A stretch of 64,000 nt of DNA from Chryseobacterium indologenes (GCA_016025055.1 CP065590.1:4402001-4466000), one strand, 5' to 3'; shown: positions 1-10,183, counted from the stretch's first letter. A program made the numbers and translations. The notes: generated by a model from the letters alone, not told the origin.

Positions 1-1179
1 TCTTTTATCCTAAATGATATTGATTATTACCTGAAAAATTTAAAATCTCTTGCAAAACCTAAGAAAGTAAGCACCAATATTGTCAATCAACTCGGAAACA
101 GTAAAATCTATGCGGACCCTTTGGGCTGTATTCTGGTAATCGGAGCATGGAACTATCCTTATCAGCTTTCGCTTTCTCCCATCATTGCGGCCATTGCTGC
201 AGGAAACTGCTGTATTCTTAAACCCAGTGAAGTTGCTGAAAATACAATGAAAGCGCTTTCAAAAATCATCAATGAAAATTTCCCGTCTGAATATCTGTAT
301 GTATATGAAGGAGGCATTGATGAGACCACTGCCCTTTTAACATTGAAATTTGACAAAATATTCTTTACCGGAAGTACCAAGGTCGGAAAAATTGTATACA
401 AAGCTGCTGCAGAACATTTAACTCCTGTAGTACTTGAATTAGGCGGAAAATCCCCGGCTATTGTTTCCAAAGAAGCTCATCTTGAAACGGCTGCCAAAAG
501 AATTGTGTGGGGAAAATTTCTCAATGCCGGACAAACCTGCGTTGCTCCCGACTATCTTCTAGTTGAGGAAAGCATCCAGGAACAGTTTCTGGAAATGCTC
601 AGGAAATACATCAAAGAATTCAATTACAGTCCCGATTCAGCGCAGTATACCAGAATTATAAACAAGAAAAACTTTCACCGGCTGACTGATCTCATCGATA
701 GGGAAAAGGTATATTTTGGAGGTAGTTATGATGAAGAAAAGCTTTATATTGAACCTACCATCCTGAATCATATCCATTGGGAAGATCCTGTAATGGAGGA
801 GGAAATCTTTGGTCCTATCCTGCCGGTTATCAGCTTTAAAAACTTTACTATTGCAATCAATACCGTTTCCGAACAGGAAAAACCGCTTGCTGCCTATTTA
901 TTCACCAAAAATTCGGAAGAAAAAGAAATATTCACCCGAAAACTTTCTTTTGGAGGAGGCTGTATCAATGATTGTGTCATGCATTTAAGCAATGACAATT
1001 TACCTTTTGGAGGCGTTGGAAATTCAGGAATAGGAAGTTATCACGGGAAATATGGTTTTGAAACTTTTTCACATCAAAAATCTGTTCTGGAAAAAGCAAC
1101 ATGGGGCGAACCCAATATCAAATATCCGCCGTATTCTGAGAAAAAATTAAGCTGGATCAGAAAGCTTTTGCGGTTCTAA
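1..1179 (+). CDS. Aldehyde dehydrogenase, class 3-like (5' end outside window)
   Basis: NAD(P)-dependent oxidation of an aldehyde to its acid. The reading frame is open from base 1, so the gene starts upstream; the TTG at 121 is internal. The visible part covers most of the NAD-binding and catalytic domains: the ELGGKSP motif carries the general-base Glu, GQTCVAPDY carries the nucleophilic Cys, EEEIFGPILPV is the conserved late motif, and PFGGVGNSGIGSYHGK is typical of class 3 (fatty or coniferyl aldehyde) enzymes. The C-terminus is complete, ending with a basic tail after the SHQKSVL motif. No signal peptide can be assessed. It converges on the next gene through a shared hairpin. The family is clear; the substrate is not. 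Confidence 0.93.
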   Translation, partial: SFILNDIDYYLKNLKSLAKPKKVSTNIVNQLGNSKIYADPLGCILVIGAWNYPYQLSLSPIIAAIAAGNCCILKPSEVAENTMKALSKIINENFPSEYLYVYEGGIDETTALLTLKFDKIFFTGSTKVGKIVYKAAAEHLTPVVLELGGKSPAIVSKEAHLETAAKRIVWGKFLNAGQTCVAPDYLLVEESIQEQFLEMLRKYIKEFNYSPDSAQYTRIINKKNFHRLTDLIDREKVYFGGSYDEEKLYIEPTILNHIHWEDPVMEEEIFGPILPVISFKNFTIAINTVSEQEKPLAAYLFTKNSEEKEIFTRKLSFGGGCINDCVMHLSNDNLPFGGVGNSGIGSYHGKYGFETFSHQKSVLEKATWGEPNIKYPPYSEKKLSWIRKLLRF

Positions 1180-1186
1180 TAATAAA

Positions 1187-1215
1187 AAAGGTTGCTTCCA
1201 GTAGAAACAACCTTT
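1187..1215. terminator. Bidirectional rho-independent terminator
   Basis: The arms AAAGGTTG and CAACCTTT pair perfectly over 8 bp around a 13-base loop, with A-rich sequence on the left and T-rich sequence on the right. The hairpin sits between two convergent genes and can serve both strands. Confidence 0.75.
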
Positions 1216-1222
1216 GTAATTT

Positions 1223-1792
1223 TTATGCTTTAGGTATCCATTCATTAAAGAATGCTTTAACCTTTTCTAAACTGTATCCTTTTCCGTCCTCAAAAACATC
1301 ACTCTGCTGAACTTTAATCATTTTTCCGTTTTTATCCAACACGATAAAGACAGGATATCCAAATTTATCTCCAGGATTGCCATACTGTGCAAAAACTTTT
1401 TCATTTTTGTTATCCGGCGAGAAATTCAGGTGATAGTATAAGTAATTTTTGTCTACCAATTCCTTCAATTCAGGAGTTGTCTGCACAAAATTATTAAAAC
1501 GAAGGCACCAGATACACCAGTTTCCTCCTGCCTGAATCATAATATTTTTCCCTTCTTTCTTTGCCTTGGCTACTAATTTATTGATATCTGCCTGGGCATC
1601 TGCTTTAGGATTGTAAGGCTTAGGAAGCTTGGCTTTTTCTTCACCTGCTTTCTTTTTCGCCTCTAATTCAGTTTGTTCTGTCGGTACAATAAGAGCATTC
1701 TTTTGCTTCCCATTGTCCGGTGTATTCTTTACATCCTGTGAAAAAGCGAAAAAACTTAAACCCAGGAACGCTAATATTGTCATTTTTTTCAT
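1223..1792 (-). CDS. Secreted thioredoxin-family protein
   Basis: 189 aa protein with a Sec signal peptide (hydrophobic residues about 5-18, cleavage near FAFSQ), so it is probably periplasmic. After a Lys/Ala/Glu-rich linker (about residues 30-75) comes a thioredoxin fold with the redox pair C93-x-x-C96 in the motif GGNWCIWC. The late cis-Pro region reads GYPVFIVLDKNGK. This matches the thioredoxin_7/DUF255-like group, which acts as a periplasmic disulfide reductase or isomerase. The partner is unknown. It ends against the shared terminator with the aldehyde dehydrogenase and is divergent from the acyltransferase gene. Confidence 0.85.
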   Translation of the reverse strand: MKKMTILAFLGLSFFAFSQDVKNTPDNGKQKNALIVPTEQTELEAKKKAGEEKAKLPKPYNPKADAQADINKLVAKAKKEGKNIMIQAGGNWCIWCLRFNNFVQTTPELKELVDKNYLYYHLNFSPDNKNEKVFAQYGNPGDKFGYPVFIVLDKNGKMIKVQQSDVFEDGKGYSLEKVKAFFNEWIPKA

Positions 1793-1856
1793 AACATAAA
1801 AATAAAAAAATAATATTTATCCCTCTGCAAAAATAGAACCATAATTTTATTATCAC

Positions 1857-1864
1857 TAAATTTG
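1857..1864 (+). promoter_or_regulatory. -7 box (TAAATTTG) of the acyltransferase gene
   Basis: Matches the Bacteroidota -7 consensus TAnnTTTG and lies 8 bases before the ATG at 1873. No clear -33 TTG is seen at the usual spacing, so this is a moderate call. Confidence 0.45.
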
Positions 1865-1872
1865 CCTGTTTT

Positions 1873-2757
1873 ATGAAATTCCTAATCAAAATATTATTTT
1901 TCAACTCCAAACTTCCGCTAAAGATATTGTACATTTTTTCGGATGTTATCTTCTTCCTCAACTATTATCTGGTAGGGTACAGAAAAAAGGTGATCACCCA
2001 GAATCTAAGAAATTCTTTTCCAGACAAATCAGAAGAAGAAATCAGAAAAATCCGCAAAAAGTTTTATCTGAATTTTTCAGATTATCTGGTAGAAACTATA
2101 AAATCTTTCAGTATTTCTGAGACCGAGGCCCGGGTAAGAATGCAGCATATCAATCAGGATCTGTTTCATGAGGCTAAGCAGGAAGGTAAAAATATTATTT
2201 TACTGGCCGGCCATGTTTTTAACTGGGAATGGATTAATGCACTGGCAACCATCATTCCCCAGGCACACTGTCATCCTGTTTACAGAAAAGTGAACAGTGA
2301 TTTTTGGGAAAATCAGATGAAGAAGGTCCGAAATAAATTCGGGAATGAAGCTCTGGAAGCTAACGAAGTTATCAGACATATTTTCAGGTCTCAGAACAAT
2401 GGAGATGCTGCTTATATGTTTGTAGCAGATCAGACCCCACATTTCTCCCACGTCACCTATGGTTTAGAGTTTTTAAATCAAAGAACTCCTGCTTTCATCG
2501 GTTATGATAAACTGGCTACAAGGATGGATCTGGCCTTCATTTATTGTGAGATGAAGAAAGTAAAACGTGGTTATTACCAGGTTAATTATCACAGAATATA
2601 TCCGGATAACGAAAAGTTTACAGAAAATGAAGTGGTAAAGAAATTTCATAAATTATTAGAAAACACTTTACATAAATATCCCGACAATTATCTGTGGTCA
2701 CACAGAAAATGGAAATATCAGGATTCTATTAAAACCTACGATTCTGATAAAAAATAG
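1873..2757 (+). CDS. Lysophospholipid / lipid A-type acyltransferase (LpxL/HtrB family)
   Basis: 294 aa, the usual size for this family. It should transfer an acyl chain to a lipid A precursor or lysophospholipid at the inner face of the cytoplasmic membrane. An N-terminal hydrophobic anchor (about residues 15-35) is followed by the catalytic H(x4)E pair, H114 and E119, in AGHVFNWEW. Further family blocks are the Asp-containing VADQTP stretch and the late YLWSHRKWK motif. The start at 1873 follows a TAnnTTTG box closely. The gene abuts the glycosyltransferase downstream with only 3 bases between stop and next ATG, so the two are probably co-transcribed and act in envelope biogenesis. Acyl donor and acceptor cannot be told from sequence. 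Confidence 0.88.
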   Translation: MKFLIKILFFNSKLPLKILYIFSDVIFFLNYYLVGYRKKVITQNLRNSFPDKSEEEIRKIRKKFYLNFSDYLVETIKSFSISETEARVRMQHINQDLFHEAKQEGKNIILLAGHVFNWEWINALATIIPQAHCHPVYRKVNSDFWENQMKKVRNKFGNEALEANEVIRHIFRSQNNGDAAYMFVADQTPHFSHVTYGLEFLNQRTPAFIGYDKLATRMDLAFIYCEMKKVKRGYYQVNYHRIYPDNEKFTENEVVKKFHKLLENTLHKYPDNYLWSHRKWKYQDSIKTYDSDKK

Positions 2758-2760
2758 TTG

Positions 2761-3743
2761 ATGTACATGCAGAAAAAACTGGCAATTGCCATCTTAAACT
2801 GGAACGGTAAAAACTGGCTTGAAAAATTTCTTCCAAGTGTAGTTCAATATTCTCAGAATGCAGATATTTATGTGATTGATAACCTTTCAACGGATGATTC
2901 GGTAGCATTTCTTACAACGAAATTTCCTATGGTAAAAGTTATTAAAAATGATAAAAACTACGGTTTTGCCGGTGGTTATAATGAAGGATTGAGATCTATA
3001 AAAAATGAATTCTATTGTCTTCTGAATTCTGATGTGGAAGTGACAGAAAACTGGATTGAACCTGTTGTAGAATTATTTGAAAAAGATGCCTCTATTTCAG
3101 CTATTCAGCCTAAAATTTTATCTTATTCTGATAAAAAATATTTCGAATTTGCAGGTGCTGCCGGAGGATTGATTGACAATCTGGGCTATCCGTATTGCAG
3201 AGGAAGAGTCTTTGAAGAGGTGGAGGAAGATAAAGGGCAGTATAACGATGAGACAGAAATTTTCTGGGCATCGGGATGTAGTTTCTTTATCAGATCCAAA
3301 GACTTTTGGGAACAAAATGGTTTTGATGAACGATTTTTTGCCCATCAGGAAGAAATTGACCTGTGCTGGCGGCTGATTAATTCAGGAAAAAAGATTTTTT
3401 ATACCGGAAAATCTACAATATATCATGTAGGAGGAGGAACATTAAACAAACAGAGCGCCCAAAAGACTTATCTCAATATCAGAAATAATCTTTCAATGAT
3501 GCTTAAAAACCTTCCTTTTCCTAAATTAGTAGGGTTGATTTTTTCAGGCTTTGCCTGGACGGAGTAGCGGGAATTTATTTTGGATTAAAGAATGGCTTTC
3601 CGCATCTCTGGGCCGTTGTAAGAGCTCATTTCGGCTTTTATGCACAACTTCCCGGAACCTGGAAGCTCCGTCAGAAAAACCAAAAAGAAAAATTCTATCA
3701 ATCAAAATGGTTGATTTTTAAACATTTTTTAGGCGGTAAATAA
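2761..3743 (+). pseudogene. Glycosyltransferase family 2, frameshifted
   Basis: The first part (to about base 3540) encodes a GT-A fold glycosyltransferase: start LAIAILNWNG, the nucleotide-sugar site LLNSDVEV (DxD-like), and the late block FFAHQEEIDLCWRL. The frame then stops at 3565-3567, but a different frame continues with plausible family sequence (RLCLDGVAGIYFGLKNG and onward) to a stop at 3741-3743. Restoring one T in the six-T run at about 3539-3544 joins the two parts into one protein of about 327 aa. The rejoined tail holds the C-terminal hydrophobic/basic region of these enzymes. It follows the acyltransferase almost without gap. ATG codons at 2761 and 2767 are both possible starts. 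The break is more likely a sequencing error than decay. Confidence 0.82.
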
Positions 3744-3825
3744 TTGACTTCAAAAAATGATGCAACTCATAACCATTGTGAACATTAACATTGAACTGGA
3801 GAACCCGTAAAAAAAACTTACAAAA

Positions 3826-4380
3826 ATGGATTTCTGCGCAATAGATTTTGAAACAGCTACTCACGAGAAAAATTCTGCGTGCGAAATGGGTATTTGTATT
3901 GTTCAGGATTCTAAAATTGTTGAGACCAGAACATGGCTTATCAAACCGCCTAGCTTTCCTTATTTCAATAAGTTTAATATTGCTGTTCATGGCATACAGC
4001 CGGAAGACGTGAAGGATGCGCCAACCTTTGATGAAATATGGTATGAAGCTCAGGATATGATGTATGGCAGTTTAATGATCGCGCATAATGCCGGATTTGA
4101 TGCTTCTGTTTTAAGGGGTTGTCTTGAGCATTATGGAATGTTTACTCCCAGTTTAAATTACCTGTGCAGCATTCAATTAGCAAAGAAATCATGGAATTAC
4201 CTTCCAAAATACGGACTGAAACCATTAGCAGAATATCATAAGATTGATTTCAACCACCACAGGGCCGGAGCTGATGCAGAAGTATGTGCCAAAATATCGC
4301 TATTGGCTTTTGAGAGACTCTTCCTCACCAGTAATGATGAAGTGAATGAGTATATGAAAGCGAAAATCAAAAAGCTTTAA
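3826..4380 (+). CDS. 3'-5' exonuclease, DEDDh type (DNA polymerase III epsilon-like)
   Basis: 184 aa, a stand-alone exonuclease domain. All ExoI-III motifs are present: D7 and E9 in AIDFETA, D92 in AHNAGFD, and H145/D150 in HHRAGAD, so metal-dependent 3'-5' hydrolysis of DNA or RNA is expected. There is no BRCT, UvrC or polymerase domain, so it is not the replicative proofreading subunit in the strict sense, and a role in DNA repair or RNA trimming is equally possible. It lies alone, 82 bases after the glycosyltransferase and on the same strand. ATG at 3826 gives the canonical N-terminus. Confidence is high for the fold and low for the exact substrate. Confidence 0.9.
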   Translation: MDFCAIDFETATHEKNSACEMGICIVQDSKIVETRTWLIKPPSFPYFNKFNIAVHGIQPEDVKDAPTFDEIWYEAQDMMYGSLMIAHNAGFDASVLRGCLEHYGMFTPSLNYLCSIQLAKKSWNYLPKYGLKPLAEYHKIDFNHHRAGADAEVCAKISLLAFERLFLTSNDEVNEYMKAKIKKL

Positions 4381-4438
4381 ATAATAGAGGTAACGGACCC
4401 GGGTTCCATTATGTACCAATCATTGATTAATAAAGCTA

Positions 4439-4828
4439 TTAATTACTTAAAACTTCAGACAACAGATTGAATTTCGGGATATCAATCTCAAAAGTTTCCT
4501 GCGTCTCCATATTTTTAACCAGGTATTTTCCACTCATGTTTCCTACTCCCGAGCGAAGCATTACATTAGAAAAATAAGCAAAATTTTCGCTGGTTCCTAT
4601 TTCAGGAGTAAGGCCGATAACGCCATCTCCTATAATCTCTGTATATCCAAATCCTACGTCAAAGATTAACCATTTTCTTTTTAATACTTTTATTGGAAAG
4701 CCTCCGTCGTTTTCTATAGTTATGTTATATTTGAAAACATAGCGGTTTTCGGATGGATAACTGTTTTTACTATCATATTCAGGTATTACTGAAACTTTGA
4801 TATTAGAAGTCATTTTTGAGAACATCAT
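4439..4828 (-). CDS. apaG: ApaG-domain protein
   Basis: 129 aa, matching the single ApaG domain (fibronectin-like beta fold). Family signatures are ENRYVFKYNITIEN, KRKWLIFD, GEGVIG-type residues (here GDGVIGLTPEI) and SGVGNMSGKYLV. In enterobacteria the gene is linked to cobalt/magnesium homeostasis and to apaH, but no apaH is seen here and the true function is unsettled. The N-terminus is ambiguous: ATG codons at 4828, 4825 and 4813 all fit, the last giving MTSNIKV, which is where family similarity begins. It converges on the exonuclease gene and lies upstream of the sucAB terminator. Confidence 0.85.
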   Translation of the reverse strand: MMFSKMTSNIKVSVIPEYDSKNSYPSENRYVFKYNITIENDGGFPIKVLKRKWLIFDVGFGYTEIIGDGVIGLTPEIGTSENFAYFSNVMLRSGVGNMSGKYLVKNMETQETFEIDIPKFNLLSEVLSN

Positions 4829-4854
4829 AATTGTATTTCCTTAACAGATACAAA

Positions 4855-4880
4855 AATCTCGCCCTTTTTAAGGCGAGATT
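4855..4880 (-). terminator. Terminator of the sucAB operon
   Basis: Perfect 9 bp stem AATCTCGCC / GGCGAGATT with an 8-base loop. Read on the minus strand it is followed by a run of T, and it lies 28 bases beyond the sucB stop codon. Confidence 0.85.
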
Positions 4881-4908
4881 GTATATTTATATTATAATTT
4901 TATTAAAA

Positions 4909-6165
4909 CTATAATCCAAGGCCTTTTCTTTCATCGCCTCCCAATAGTATTTCAACCGGGTTATCGATACCTTCTTTTACCGCAACAAGGAATCCTACAG
5001 ACTCTTTACCGTCGATAATTCTGTGGTCATAAGACATGGCCACGTACATCATTGGTCTGATGACTACCTGCCCGTCAACAGCAACCGGTCTCTGGATGAT
5101 GTTGTGCATTCCAAGGATTGCAGATTGAGGAGGGTTGATGATTGGTGTAGACATCATAGAACCGAAAGTACCACCGTTTGTAATCGTGAAAGTACCACCA
5201 GTCATTTCATCAACAGTAATTTTACCGTCTCTTACTTTTACAGCAAGGTCTTTAATGTTTGCTTCTACAGCGCTGAAAGACATGTTTTCTGCATTTCTCA
5301 ATACAGGAACCATTAATCCTTTAGGACCAGAAACAGCGATTGAAATATCGCAGAAGTCATAGTTTACTTTGAAGTCTCCGTCAATAGATGCGTTTACGTC
5401 CGGATACATTTGTAATGCTCTTGTCACTGCTTTTGTAAAGAAAGACATAAAGCCAAGTCCTACTCCGTGTTTCTGAGCAAATTCTTCTTTATATTGCTTT
5501 CTTAATCTGAAGATTTCAGACATGTCAACTTCGTTAAACGTTGTTAACATCGCTGTTTCATTCTTCACAGAAACTAATCTCTGAGCGATTTTTCTTCTTA
5601 AAACTGAAAGTTTAGTCGTTGTAGTAGATCTTGAACCTGTAGCGGTAAGAGGGCTTCCTCCTAAAGCAGGAACTGCTGCCAATTCAGCATCAGTCTTAGT
5701 GATTCTTCCGTCTCTTCCTGTTCCTGAAACCTGTCCTGCATCAACTCCTTTTTCGTCAAGGATTTTCTTAGCAGCAGGAGATGGAGCTCCAGTAGCGTAA
5801 GTTTGTGTAGCAACAGCAACCGGAGCAGCTGGCTTCGGAGCTTCTTGTTTAGCAGGCTCAGCAGCTTTCGGAGCTTCTTCCTGTTTTGGAGCTTCGGCAG
5901 CCGGTGCACTACCTGCTGGTTTTGCAGCATCCATATCAATTAAACAAACTACCTGACCTACTTGTACTACATCACCTTCTTCTGCTTTTAAAGTGATAAC
6001 ACCACTTTGTTCTGCAGGCAATTCAAGAGTTGCTTTATCTGAATCCACTTCGGCGATAGGTTGATCTTTTTCTACATAATCACCATCTTTTACAAGCCAA
6101 GTTGCAATTTCAACTTCTGTAATTGATTCGCCCGGTGAAGGAACTTTCATTTCTAAAACTGACAT
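4909..6165 (-). CDS. sucB: 2-oxoglutarate dehydrogenase E2 (dihydrolipoyl succinyltransferase)
   Basis: 418 aa TCA-cycle enzyme that takes the succinyl group from E1 on its lipoyl arm and passes it to CoA. Domains in order: lipoyl domain (1-76) with the lipoylated K44 in DSDKATLE; an Ala/Pro/Glu/Lys-rich linker (about 77-120); a peripheral E3/E1-binding domain starting [10 protein letters not shown]; and the catalytic domain, with H381 and D385 in DHRIIDGK. The gene follows sucA on the same strand with 39 bases between, forming an E1-E2 operon. The E3 gene (lpd) is not in the window, as is usual when E3 is shared with other complexes. Confidence 0.97.
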   Translation of the reverse strand: MSVLEMKVPSPGESITEVEIATWLVKDGDYVEKDQPIAEVDSDKATLELPAEQSGVITLKAEEGDVVQVGQVVCLIDMDAAKPAGSAPAAEAPKQEEAPKAAEPAKQEAPKPAAPVAVATQTYATGAPSPAAKKILDEKGVDAGQVSGTGRDGRITKTDAELAAVPALGGSPLTATGSRSTTTTKLSVLRRKIAQRLVSVKNETAMLTTFNEVDMSEIFRLRKQYKEEFAQKHGVGLGFMSFFTKAVTRALQMYPDVNASIDGDFKVNYDFCDISIAVSGPKGLMVPVLRNAENMSFSAVEANIKDLAVKVRDGKITVDEMTGGTFTITNGGTFGSMMSTPIINPPQSAILGMHNIIQRPVAVDGQVVIRPMMYVAMSYDHRIIDGKESVGFLVAVKEGIDNPVEILLGGDERKGLGL

Positions 6166-6204
6166 ATCGAGTATTTTTTATTTTTTAACTGATTATTATT
6201 TAAA

Positions 6205-9018
6205 TTAAGCTGTAACGGGTCTTTTTGCAGGAGCATCATCTCTGTCGAAAACTCTGTTGATCACTGCATTCTGGTTTTTCTCAAACATTTTGTGGCTACC
6301 CGGAGCAGGAGCACCGCTTGGTACCGGAGAGATTACCTGGATTCCTGTATCTCTGAAGTTTCTTAAGATATAAGACCAAGCTCCCATGTTTTCAGGTTCT
6401 TCCTGAGCCCATACCAATTCTTTTCTGTTTTCATATTTATTGAAGATCGCTTCGATAGCATCGGTTTGAAGCGGATATAACTGCTCAAATCTTACTAAGG
6501 CAATGTTTTCACAGTTTAATTCTTCTTTCTTCGCTAATAATTCGAAGTATAGTTTACCTGAACAAAGAACTAATTTTTCTACTTTTTTAGGGTCTGCAGT
6601 AGGATCGTCTAAGATAGGCTGGAATGAACCGTTTGCAAAATCTTCAAGTGGAGAAACTACTTTAGGATGTCTCAATAAAGATTTAGGGCTCATTACTACC
6701 AACGGCTTTCTGAATGCCCATTTCAACTGTCTTCTCAATAAGTGGAAATAGTTGGCAGGAGAAGTGATATTAGCGACTACCATGTTCTCGTTAGCACAAA
6801 GGGTAAGGAATCTCTCTAATCTTGCTGAAGAGTGTTCAGCTCCCTGTCCTTCCGAACCGTGAGGTAACAACATCACCAATCCGTCCTGGATTTTCCATTT
6901 TTCTTCAGCTGCCGCTAAGTACTGGTCAACGATAATCTGAGCACCGTTCACAAAATCTCCGAACTGAGCTTCCCAGATGGTTAATGTATTCGGAGAAGCC
7001 ATTGCATATCCGTAATCGAAACCTAAAACGCCGTATTCTGAAAGGTGAGAATTGAATACATCAAATCTGCTTTCTGAAACATGTCTTAACGGGATATATT
7101 CTTCTTCTGTATCTTCTGTTTTTACAACGGCATGTCTGTGAGAGAATGTACCTCTTTCCACATCTTCTCCGGAGATTCTTACGTTGTGACCTTCCACAAG
7201 AAGCGTAGCATAAGCTAACCACTCTCCTAATGCCCAGTCTAATGAATTTCCTTCAATAGCTTTGATACGGTTTTCAAACAGTCTTGTAATTTTGTTCAGG
7301 AATTTTTTATCAGCAGGAAGCGTAGACATTTTAAGTGCTAATTCTTTCAATTTAGCTAAGTCATATTTAGTGTCTACCGGTAGTTGAACTGCTCCTCTTT
7401 TTCCGATCGGATAATTTACCCAATCATCTGCCATAAACAGGTCCATTACGTTTTTCTCGATCTCTTTAGAAGCGTCAAAGTCTTTATCTAAAAGCGCTTT
7501 AAATTCCGTTTCCATTTTAGCGATCACATCGTTGGAAGTAATGCTGTCTTTAAGTAATTTATCTTTATAAATTTCTCTTGGATTCGGGTGTTTTGAGATG
7601 GTCTTATATAAGTTCGGCTGAGTAAATCTAGGCTCATCCCCTTCATTGTGACCGTATTTTCTATATCCTAAAAGATCGATGTAAACATCTTTACCGAATT
7701 TTGCTCTGAAATCAGCTGCAAAATGGATCGCATGAACAACAGCTTCAGCATCATCAGCATTTACGTGCATTACAGGAGATTCTGTAACTTTTGCAATGTC
7801 TGTACAATATGTTGAAGATCTCGCATCCATGTAGTTGGTGGTAAATGAAACCTGGTTATTTACAACGATATGAACGGTACCTCCTGTTCTGTATCCTTCC
7901 AGAGTCATCATCTGAGCCACTTCATAAGCAATACCCTGACCGGCAATAGCACCATCACCGTGGATGATGATTGGCAATACTTTAGAGTAATCTTTATATT
8001 TATCGTCTACTTTTGCACGGCAGATTCCTTCTACAAGAGCTGCTACCGTTTCAAGGTGAGACGGGTTTGGTGTAAGGTTAATGCAAACTTCTTCTCCTGA
8101 AGCCGTTTTGATCTTTTTAGAAGATCCCAAGTGATATTTAACGTCACCGGAGAATACATCTTCTTCGAATTCTTTACCTTCAAATTCTGAGAAAATCTGT
8201 TTGTAAGACTTACCGAAAATATTGGTAAGCACATTCAATCTTCCTCTGTGAGCCATACCTAATACGACTTCATCCACTCCAAGTTGAGAAGATCTTGAGA
8301 TCAGCTGATCTAAAGCCGGGATTAATGTTTCACCTCCTTCTAATGAGAATCTTTTTTGTCCTACAAATTTTGTGTGAAGATAATTTTCAAAGGCTACAGC
8401 CTGATTTAATTTTAATAAAATTTCTGTTTTTTCATTTGCAGAAAGATTGGGATGGTTTTCGTTTACCTGAAGCCATCTCTTGATAAAATCTTTTTCTTCA
8501 ACATTGTTGATGTATGTATATTCCACTCCGATAGAATCGCAGTAAATATTTTCCAAGTGCTTAATCAGATCTGCCAGTGTAGCAGGCTCTTTCATTCCTG
8601 TTTCTACCGCACAGTTGAATTTTGTATTTAAATCCTCTTTAGAAAGACCGAAATTCTCGATATCTAAAGTTGGGGTATAGTGTCTTCTTTCTCTAACCGG
8701 GTTTGTTTTTGTAAACAGGTGCCCTCTCGTTCTGTAAGCCTCAATAAGGTTTACTACCTTAAATTCTTTTTTGATGTGTTCAGGAACCTCTCCGTTTGAT
8801 ACTGCCTGAGAGATTTGCTGTACTGCCGGAGCAGTGTTGGCCGAAGCCTGAATAAATTGAATGTTATCGTCATCTCCGTAGTTCTCCAAAGCAAAATCGA
8901 AGCCTTGAAAGAAGGCTTTCCATGATGGTTCTAAGGAGTCCGGGAATTTTAAGTACTGTTGGTATAAATCCTCAATTAACTGAGAATGAGCTGCGTTTAG
9001 GAATGAAAATCTGTCCAT
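6205..9018 (-). CDS. sucA: 2-oxoglutarate dehydrogenase E1
   Basis: 937 aa thiamine-diphosphate enzyme that decarboxylates 2-oxoglutarate and succinylates the E2 lipoyl group. Visible features: N-terminal helix SFLNAAHSQLIEDLYQQY (the E2-contact region of the family), AHRGRLNVL near residue 260, the thiamine-diphosphate/Mg motif GDGAIAGQG, the NNQVSFTT loop, and the C-terminal transketolase-like block RHAVVKTED and HGSEGQGAEHSSAR. Length and motif order are standard. The ATG at 9018 lies about 48 bases after a TAnnTTTG box. It is the first gene of the sucA-sucB operon. Confidence 0.97.
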   Translation of the reverse strand: MDRFSFLNAAHSQLIEDLYQQYLKFPDSLEPSWKAFFQGFDFALENYGDDDNIQFIQASANTAPAVQQISQAVSNGEVPEHIKKEFKVVNLIEAYRTRGHLFTKTNPVRERRHYTPTLDIENFGLSKEDLNTKFNCAVETGMKEPATLADLIKHLENIYCDSIGVEYTYINNVEEKDFIKRWLQVNENHPNLSANEKTEILLKLNQAVAFENYLHTKFVGQKRFSLEGGETLIPALDQLISRSSQLGVDEVVLGMAHRGRLNVLTNIFGKSYKQIFSEFEGKEFEEDVFSGDVKYHLGSSKKIKTASGEEVCINLTPNPSHLETVAALVEGICRAKVDDKYKDYSKVLPIIIHGDGAIAGQGIAYEVAQMMTLEGYRTGGTVHIVVNNQVSFTTNYMDARSSTYCTDIAKVTESPVMHVNADDAEAVVHAIHFAADFRAKFGKDVYIDLLGYRKYGHNEGDEPRFTQPNLYKTISKHPNPREIYKDKLLKDSITSNDVIAKMETEFKALLDKDFDASKEIEKNVMDLFMADDWVNYPIGKRGAVQLPVDTKYDLAKLKELALKMSTLPADKKFLNKITRLFENRIKAIEGNSLDWALGEWLAYATLLVEGHNVRISGEDVERGTFSHRHAVVKTEDTEEEYIPLRHVSESRFDVFNSHLSEYGVLGFDYGYAMASPNTLTIWEAQFGDFVNGAQIIVDQYLAAAEEKWKIQDGLVMLLPHGSEGQGAEHSSARLERFLTLCANENMVVANITSPANYFHLLRRQLKWAFRKPLVVMSPKSLLRHPKVVSPLEDFANGSFQPILDDPTADPKKVEKLVLCSGKLYFELLAKKEELNCENIALVRFEQLYPLQTDAIEAIFNKYENRKELVWAQEEPENMGAWSYILRNFRDTGIQVISPVPSGAPAPGSHKMFEKNQNAVINRVFDRDDAPAKRPVTA

Positions 9019-9065
9019 TATTACAGTTTATCTATTTATTAAAATTTATTTGTAGAATTAATCTT

Positions 9066-9073
9066 CAAATTTA
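9066..9073 (-). promoter_or_regulatory. -7 box (TAAATTTG, minus strand) of sucAB
   Basis: Exact TAnnTTTG match on the minus strand, 48 bases upstream of the sucA start. I could not find a -33 TTG at ideal spacing. Confidence 0.45.
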
Positions 9074-9143
9074 ATAAAAAAAACCGAGTTAGAACAGTCT
9101 AAAACCGTTAAAAAAAGTTAGGAAAAATTTAATTTACAAAAAA

Positions 9144-10183
9144 CTATTTAAACACTGATAATGAAAGCTTTACGTTTACAGACTCACCTTCCATAGGACG
9201 CTCAATAAACGTTTGCCGGATATCTCCGAAGCGCATTTCGTCTTTTTTGGCTTTCTGAATGAGTTGCTGGATTGCCTTAATTCGTCCCTCGTAGCCTCCT
9301 TTGTAGTACATCACGTAATTTTCTGTCGGATTTATGGTCCTAAAATTAAAATTATTGTCCGTGACTCCGATTTTCTTGGAAAGTGGAATTCCAAGGAAAT
9401 AAGACACCTCTTTATCTTTATAATTATCGGCATCTGTAATCAACACAGGATATCCGAATTCATCATCTTTTTTCCAAGATCCATCGAAACGAAATTATAG
9501 ATTTTATTATAATTCATCACGATATTTTTGTACAGGGCATCTTTCTTATTGGAGGTACTTACATTAATCCCCAAAATAAGCATATCTTCATCTTTTTCCA
9601 CCATCAGGCTATCATATTTGATGGCTGCCATCAGATTGTCTTTCTCAACCTTGTTACCCAGAACATTCTTCAGATTAACCATGCTTTTGGTAATATTTTC
9701 TGCAAAACGATCTTCTGTCCAGAAATTTTCAACTCTTCTCCAGACCGAAAGCTTGGGAGTATGTACATACCACGTTATTCTGGTCTTTTCTGCTGAGATT
9801 GGTTTAAATTTGACATCTACCAGGGTGGGATTGGCATTTTCATCTTCAAAAAGCTGATATTTTAAAGTTTTATTGGGATTTTCATACCTGATGAACATTT
9901 CTCCATCGGTATCATTTTTAGGATCTACATAACTGATGGCACTTCCCTGCCCTTCATAGGGCGTATAATAATCGATATCGATAGACTGTGAGCTTGAAAA
10001 GAAATTATTCCATCTAGTAAAATTCTGCAGATTATTGAACTGCGCAAAGACTTTTTCAACCGGATAATCGACTTCTTTTTCGATCGTAAAGTTTTTGCTT
10101 TCATCTACAAAATAATACATGGAAGCAGCATAAGCACCTCCAAGCAAAATAATAATTACCGTTAATATTTTAAAAATACGCAT
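9144..10183 (-). pseudogene. Membrane-anchored SRPBCC/polyketide cyclase-like protein, frameshifted
   Basis: Two minus-strand frames together form one protein of about 346 aa. The start at 10183 (MRIFKILTVIIILLG) gives an N-terminal membrane anchor; a longer frame starting at 10231 adds an unlikely 16-residue extension. The region after the anchor (VDYPVEKVFAQFNNLQNFTRWN) is the START-like SRPBCC fold, and the rest is a GyrI/effector-binding-like region. The first frame ends with an aberrant tail after FVSMDLGKK. One extra A in the six-A run at about 9470-9475 would continue it as DDEFGYPVLITDADNY and so on. A GTATTATTTTTG sequence just before 10183 contains a TAnnTTTG box. Function unknown. 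The break looks like a homopolymer error. Confidence 0.75.

Noticed and set aside
4396..4411. Palindrome around ACCCGGGT between the exonuclease and apaG
   Set aside because: Too short and without T run; likely chance.
5661..5939. Leu-rich 92-codon minus-strand frame inside sucB
   Set aside because: It arises from the Ala/Pro/Glu-rich linker read in another frame.
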